From NCBI GenBank assembly GCA_035279785.1, contig DATEHC010000128.1, positions 1-7,822 on the forward strand: a stretch of DNA of 7,822 bases. The letters are read 5' to 3'. The notes under the pieces were generated by a model, which saw only the letters and a program-made list of their open reading frames with translations, was not told the DNA's origin and did not search any database. A program made the position numbers and the translations under genes. Position 1 is the stretch's first letter. The number at the start of each line of letters is the position of its first letter. The DNA is from 40CM-4-65-16 sp035279785. Lineage in GTDB: Bacteria; Chloroflexota; Dormibacteria; Dormibacterales; Dormibacteraceae. Positions 4,678 through 7,822 of the stretch are shown here, one piece after another.

Positions 4678-6258
4678 ATGGAGACGCCACTCACGCCTCT
4701 GGAGTTTGCCCGTCGCACCCGCAAGCTGTACGGCGACCGCGAAGTCGTCGTCGACGGCGACCTGCGACTCACGTACGAGGAATTCTTCGCGCGATGCGAC
4801 CGGTGGTCGTCTGCACTGCAGGCGATGGGTGTGAAGAAGGGCGACCGCGTCGCGTACATCGCGCCCAATACCCACGAGCAGCTCGAATCGTTCTACGCGG
4901 TGCCGCAGATAGGCGCGGTTCTGGTGCCGATCAACTATCGCCTGACCGCCGAGGACTTCGTCTACATAACCAACCACTCGGGCGCATCGGTGCTGTGCGT
5001 GCATCCCGACTACGTCGGCGCGATCGACGGCGTACGCGACCAGCTGCGCGGCGTGAAGCATTTCGTCGCCCTGGGCTCGATCCCCGAGGGACACAAGGGA
5101 TGGCGCGAGTACTCCGCTGAGCTGGCGAAGGCCTCGGCCTCCTTCAAGCCGGCGCAGATCGACGAGAGCGACCTGCTCACGATCAACTACACCAGCGGCA
5201 CCACCGCCAGGCCGAAGGGGGTGATGATCACGCACCGCAACGCGTGGATGAACGTGATGGACACGCTCGTCCACTTCCACATCACCGTCGGCGACACATA
5301 CCTGTGGACGCTGCCGATGTTCCACGCCAACGGCTGGACATTCGTGTGGATCATCACTGCGGTCGGCGGCCGGCACATCTGCCTGCCCAAGGTCGAGCCG
5401 GCCCGCGTGTTCGATCTGATCCGGCTCGAGAAGGTCGGCTGGCTGTGCGCGGCACCGACCGTGCTGATCTCGCTGGCCAACGCTTCGAAGGACGTACGCG
5501 GCGATGTGCGTCGCGGAGTGCGCGTCGTCACCGCCGGCGCTCCGCCCGCGGCCGCCACCATCGAGCGCCTGGAGGGCGAGTTCGGCTGGGAGGTCACGCA
5601 GGTCTATGGCCTGACCGAGACATCGCCGTTCCTCACGATCTGCGAGCCGCGGCCCGAGCACGCCTCGCTGTCGGCGCCAGATCTGGCGGTGGTGAAGGCG
5701 CTCACGGGCGTGGAGATGATCGGCGCGTGCGAGCTTCGGGTCGTCGACGAGAAAGGCGAGGACGTACCCGCGGACAGCCAGACGCTGGGCGAGATCGTCG
5801 CGCGCGGCAACGTGGTCCTGAAGGGCTACTACAACGACCCCGAGGCGACGCAGAAGGTGATGGGCGACGGTTGGTTCCACACCGGTGACGCCGCGGTGGT
5901 CCACCCCGACGGATATGTGGAGATCCGTGACCGGATCAAGGACGTGATCATCAGCGGCGGCGAGAACATCTCCTCGATCGAGGTCGAGGGAGTGCTGCTT
6001 CGCCATCCGGCGGTGCAGGAGGCGGCGATCGTCGGGCTGCCGCACGAGAAGTGGGGCGAAGCCCCTTACGCGTACGTTGTGCTGAAGCCTGGCGCCACCG
6101 CGACGGAGGCGGAGCTGATCGCCTTCACGCGCGACCGGCTGGCCCACTTCAAGGCGCCGCACGGCGTGACCTTCGTGCCCGAGCTGCCCAAGACCGCGAC
6201 GGGCAAGATCCAGAAGTTCGTGCTCCGCAAGGGGGCGGCCGCGATCGTCAGGCAGTAA
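4678..6258 (+). CDS. AMP-forming acyl-CoA synthetase (fatty-acid--CoA ligase family)
   Basis: A complete 526-residue ANL-superfamily enzyme that activates a carboxylic acid with ATP to an acyl-AMP and then to acyl-CoA, releasing AMP and pyrophosphate. The motifs appear in order: P-loop YTSGTTARPKGVMITH (171-186), LPMFHANGW (212-220), the AAPT segment (258-261), VTAGAPP (284-290), YGLTE (310-314), GWFHTGD (398-404), the hinge with RDRIKDVIISGGENIS (417-432) and PKTATGKIQKF (504-514), where Lys510 is the catalytic lysine of the adenylation half-reaction. No membrane or signal segment is present, so it is cytoplasmic. Overall resemblance is to short/medium-chain fatty acyl-CoA synthetases (AlkK and plant AAE-like), but chain length cannot be fixed. 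It is the last gene of the hppA-led run, and its pyrophosphate is a substrate for the hppA product. All catalytic motifs are intact. Confidence 0.95.
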   Translation: METPLTPLEFARRTRKLYGDREVVVDGDLRLTYEEFFARCDRWSSALQAMGVKKGDRVAYIAPNTHEQLESFYAVPQIGAVLVPINYRLTAEDFVYITNHSGASVLCVHPDYVGAIDGVRDQLRGVKHFVALGSIPEGHKGWREYSAELAKASASFKPAQIDESDLLTINYTSGTTARPKGVMITHRNAWMNVMDTLVHFHITVGDTYLWTLPMFHANGWTFVWIITAVGGRHICLPKVEPARVFDLIRLEKVGWLCAAPTVLISLANASKDVRGDVRRGVRVVTAGAPPAAATIERLEGEFGWEVTQVYGLTETSPFLTICEPRPEHASLSAPDLAVVKALTGVEMIGACELRVVDEKGEDVPADSQTLGEIVARGNVVLKGYYNDPEATQKVMGDGWFHTGDAAVVHPDGYVEIRDRIKDVIISGGENISSIEVEGVLLRHPAVQEAAIVGLPHEKWGEAPYAYVVLKPGATATEAELIAFTRDRLAHFKAPHGVTFVPELPKTATGKIQKFVLRKGAAAIVRQ

Positions 6259-6336
6259 GTCGCGACCTTTGATTGATCAGATTTCGAGAAGCCGATCCAG
6301 CGGTCCGTACCTACGATGAGGACGAAATCCAACTCC

Positions 6337-6343
6337 GAAGGAG
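6337..6343 (+). promoter_or_regulatory. Shine-Dalgarno of the DUF1801-like gene
   Basis: GAAGGAG lies 8 bases before the ATG at 6352, an ideal distance. It supports that start over the in-frame ATG at 6316, which has no comparable site and would read through this element. Confidence 0.8.
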
Positions 6344-6351
6344 ACGACACG

Positions 6352-6795
6352 ATGCCGACCAAGAAAGCACCGACCAAGAAGAAGCCGACGCAGATCTTCT
6401 CCGAGGGCGAGAAGGCAGCGGCGCGCGAGACTGCGAAGGAGCGCGCTCGGCAGCTGAAAGGAGTGGACGGTGAGACGCTGATCCGTGAAAAGATCGCTGA
6501 GATGTCGAAATCGGACCGCGCGTTGGCGCAGCGGGTCGACGCGATCATTCGGGCCAGCGCGCCAAGCCTTGCGCCGACGACCTGGTACGGGATGCCGGCC
6601 TACACCCGCGACGGCAAGGCGGTCGTCTTCTTTCAGCCCGCGGAGAAGTTCAAGGCGAGATACTCGACGCTCGGCTTCAACGATTCGGCCAAGCTGGACG
6701 AAGGTTCGCTGTGGCCAACCGCATACGCGCTGACCGACCTGACGCCGGCCGTGGAGGCTAAGATCGCGGCGCTGGTGAAGAAAGCCGCCGGCTGA
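6352..6795 (+). CDS. DUF1801/YdhG-like small protein with lysine-rich N-terminal tail
   Basis: A 147-residue cytoplasmic protein. The core from about residue 60 resembles the YdhG/DUF1801 fold: a helix VDAIIRASAPSL, the hallmark WYGMPAY, then the strands GKAVVFFQPAEKF and YSTLGF, and a closing helix LTPAVEAKIAALVKKA. In most relatives a helix of the form LRxIIRxxxP precedes a YGMPxF motif, which fits here. Proteins of this group have no well-established enzyme activity. The N-terminus is strongly basic (TKKAPTKKKPT, residues 3-13), followed by a charged helix (about 16-50), which is longer than the usual DUF1801 start and could contact nucleic acid. ATG at 6352 is chosen for its Shine-Dalgarno. 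The gene stands 93 bases from the synthetase and converges on the HNH gene. Family assignment is moderate, function unknown. Confidence 0.78.
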   Translation: MPTKKAPTKKKPTQIFSEGEKAAARETAKERARQLKGVDGETLIREKIAEMSKSDRALAQRVDAIIRASAPSLAPTTWYGMPAYTRDGKAVVFFQPAEKFKARYSTLGFNDSAKLDEGSLWPTAYALTDLTPAVEAKIAALVKKAAG

Positions 6796-6829
6796 GCGCG
6801 GCCTAGCAACCGGCTAGTCCGGACCGCGC
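6796..6829. terminator. nested inverted repeat at convergent junction, possible bidirectional terminator
   Basis: GCGCGG (6796-6801) pairs with CCGCGC (6824-6829), and inside it CTAGC (6803-6807) pairs with GCTAG (6813-6817) around a 5-base loop. It begins immediately after the DUF1801-like stop and covers the HNH stop codon (6814-6816). Position and symmetry suit a terminator serving both converging genes. Neither strand has a T-run after the stem, so it is not a canonical intrinsic terminator; high-GC bacteria often use such U-less structures, but termination here is inferred. Confidence 0.45.
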
Positions 6830-7822
6830 GGTAACCCGAAAGTGATCGTCGGGGCGACGGCCGCGATCTGGCCTTCGTCCGCCTTGATCACCTGCCATCC
6901 GCCCTCATGCACCAACCGGTGGTGCCGCTTGCAGAGCAACACGAGGTTGTCGAAGTCGGTGGCGCCGCCCTCACTCCAGTGCACGAGGTGATGTCCATCG
7001 CAGTAGGAGGCGCTGCGCTCGCAGTTCGGCCAGCGGCAGTGCTCGTCTCGTACCTCGAGCGCGTGACGCAGCCCTCCGTTGACGAGCCGCTTCGAGCGCC
7101 CGACGTCCATCACGACCGACTCCTGGCTGAGCAGCACCCGAGTGACGCTGCAGTCGCATGCCATGCGCCGCACCGACTCCGCCGCGATCGGCAGGGTGAA
7201 CTCCATCTCGCCCGCAGCGGCGCCGGCCATTGTCTTCAGGGTCTCGATGGTGGCGGTGACCTGAAGGTTGACGCGCTGGCCAAGGGTGACCTTCTCGTAC
7301 AAAGCGTCCGCGAAGCGCTGCTCGAGCGTCCGGTCATCGTGGGCGCCTGATTTCTGGGCCAGCTGCTCCAGCGCCGACCTGACCGCGGCCCCGCCGACCG
7401 GGTCGAGGATGCCGCTGATCAAGAGACATCCGTCCTGGGCGGTGCTCAGGCGGAGGGCTCGGCCCTCGAACTTCGTCTCCTGGTCCGCGCCGTAACCCTG
7501 TGCGTCGACCGAGTGCTGGTAGTGCAAGCACTTGCGGTAGAACTTTCCCGGCGAGTGCTTCTCGGCGAGCGGCAGCAGCTGCGCCTCGTCGAACTTGCTG
7601 CCGACCGCGTCGGCCGTCCTTGCCATCGTGACCACGTGGGCGTAGCCGACCTGACCCGCTTGCATCGATTCGATGCTGTCACCAAGCCTTCGCGAGACCT
7701 CGCCGACTGACAGGGCGGCCCAGACGGCGTTCGAGTTCATGTTGCAGTTGATGCGGATCCAGTCACTCGGGCTGTTGAAGCCGTCGAGGTCCCACTCGTT
7801 GCCTGTCGCAAACTCGGCGGAG
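6814..7822 (-). CDS. DUF222 and HNH endonuclease domain protein (5' truncated by window end)
   Basis: The frame stays open to the right edge: beyond the Met at 7740, 27 more codons continue without a stop and read like DUF222 (GNEWDLDGFNSPSDWIRINC), so the true start lies outside the window. 335 residues are visible. Numbering from that Met, the DUF222 helical part includes ALSVGEVSRRLGDS, GYAHVVTMAR and an ERALRLS-like segment, and runs to about 215. The C-terminal HNH domain is complete: CRWPNC (235-240) and LLCKRHH (268-274) supply likely zinc ligands, and His251, Asn265 and His274 form the HNH triad in DGHHLVHW, FDNLVLLC and KRHHRLVHE. Family members are common, often multicopy, in actinobacterial genomes (the 13E12-repeat proteins of mycobacteria) and are presumed DNA endonucleases of unknown role. 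All catalytic residues are intact. No flanking repeats are visible on the side that can be seen. Confidence 0.93.
   Translation of the reverse strand, partial: SAEFATGNEWDLDGFNSPSDWIRINCNMNSNAVWAALSVGEVSRRLGDSIESMQAGQVGYAHVVTMARTADAVGSKFDEAQLLPLAEKHSPGKFYRKCLHYQHSVDAQGYGADQETKFEGRALRLSTAQDGCLLISGILDPVGGAAVRSALEQLAQKSGAHDDRTLEQRFADALYEKVTLGQRVNLQVTATIETLKTMAGAAAGEMEFTLPIAAESVRRMACDCSVTRVLLSQESVVMDVGRSKRLVNGGLRHALEVRDEHCRWPNCERSASYCDGHHLVHWSEGGATDFDNLVLLCKRHHRLVHEGGWQVIKADEGQIAAVAPTITFGLPRGPD

Noticed and set aside
5257..5287. Inverted repeat GTGATG...CATCAC within the synthetase gene.
   Set aside because: The arms are short and widely spaced inside coding sequence, as expected by chance in GC-rich DNA.
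4666..6162. A 498-codon open frame antisense to the acyl-CoA synthetase.
   Set aside because: Its composition is dominated by R, D, H, V and L with no recognisable domain, while every ANL motif is present on the plus strand.
6269..6317. Possible promoter upstream of the DUF1801-like gene (TTGATT at 6269, TACGAT at 6312).
   Set aside because: The two boxes are 37 bases apart, far from the roughly 17 needed, and no -35 sits at the correct distance from TACGAT. A promoter in this 93-base gap is likely but cannot be placed.
7738..7740. Met codon as start of the DUF222/HNH gene.
   Set aside because: The frame continues upstream to the window edge with residues typical of DUF222, so this Met is internal.

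Overview
The window is gene-dense, GC-rich DNA from a bacterium. It carries nine protein-coding genes, the first and last cut by the window edges. The longest gap between genes is 93 bases (6259-6351), so no stretch over 300 bases is empty. I see no tRNA, rRNA, CRISPR array or transposase. The mix points to a high-GC Gram-positive-like or allied lineage (Actinomycetota, Dormibacterota or Chloroflexota): an ECF42-type sigma factor, a K+-independent proton pyrophosphatase, a DUF222/HNH protein of the 13E12-repeat type, GTG starts, and one gene pair that looks leaderless. The phylum is inferred and cannot be fixed from this window.

Left block (1-2220). The C-terminal part of an ECF42-like sigma factor reads rightward and meets a leftward alpha/beta hydrolase tail to tail, their stop codons overlapping inside one CTAG. 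The hydrolase follows a stand-alone CinA N-terminal-like (MoCF/COG1058) protein through an ATGA stop/start overlap, so these two form a leftward operon. Back to back with that operon is a rightward acylphosphatase. The divergent start codons lie only 17 bases apart with no Shine-Dalgarno on either side, which suggests one symmetric promoter driving two leaderless messages.

Central block (2221-6258). A strong Shine-Dalgarno and a short leader hairpin precede hppA, the membrane proton-pumping pyrophosphatase. A 109-residue protein of unknown family and an AMP-forming acyl-CoA synthetase follow with gaps of 25 and 8 bases. The synthetase releases pyrophosphate and the pump recovers energy from it while pulling the activation reaction forward, so the arrangement makes metabolic sense.

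Right block (6259-7822). A small DUF1801/YdhG-like protein with a lysine-rich N-terminal tail reads rightward and converges on a leftward DUF222/HNH endonuclease gene that runs off the window. The 18-base gap and the HNH stop codon lie inside a nested inverted repeat that may act as a two-way terminator.

I found no clear novel multi-gene system. The points most worth a second look are the compact divergent promoter, the unknown protein between hppA and the acyl-CoA synthetase, and the structured convergent junction.
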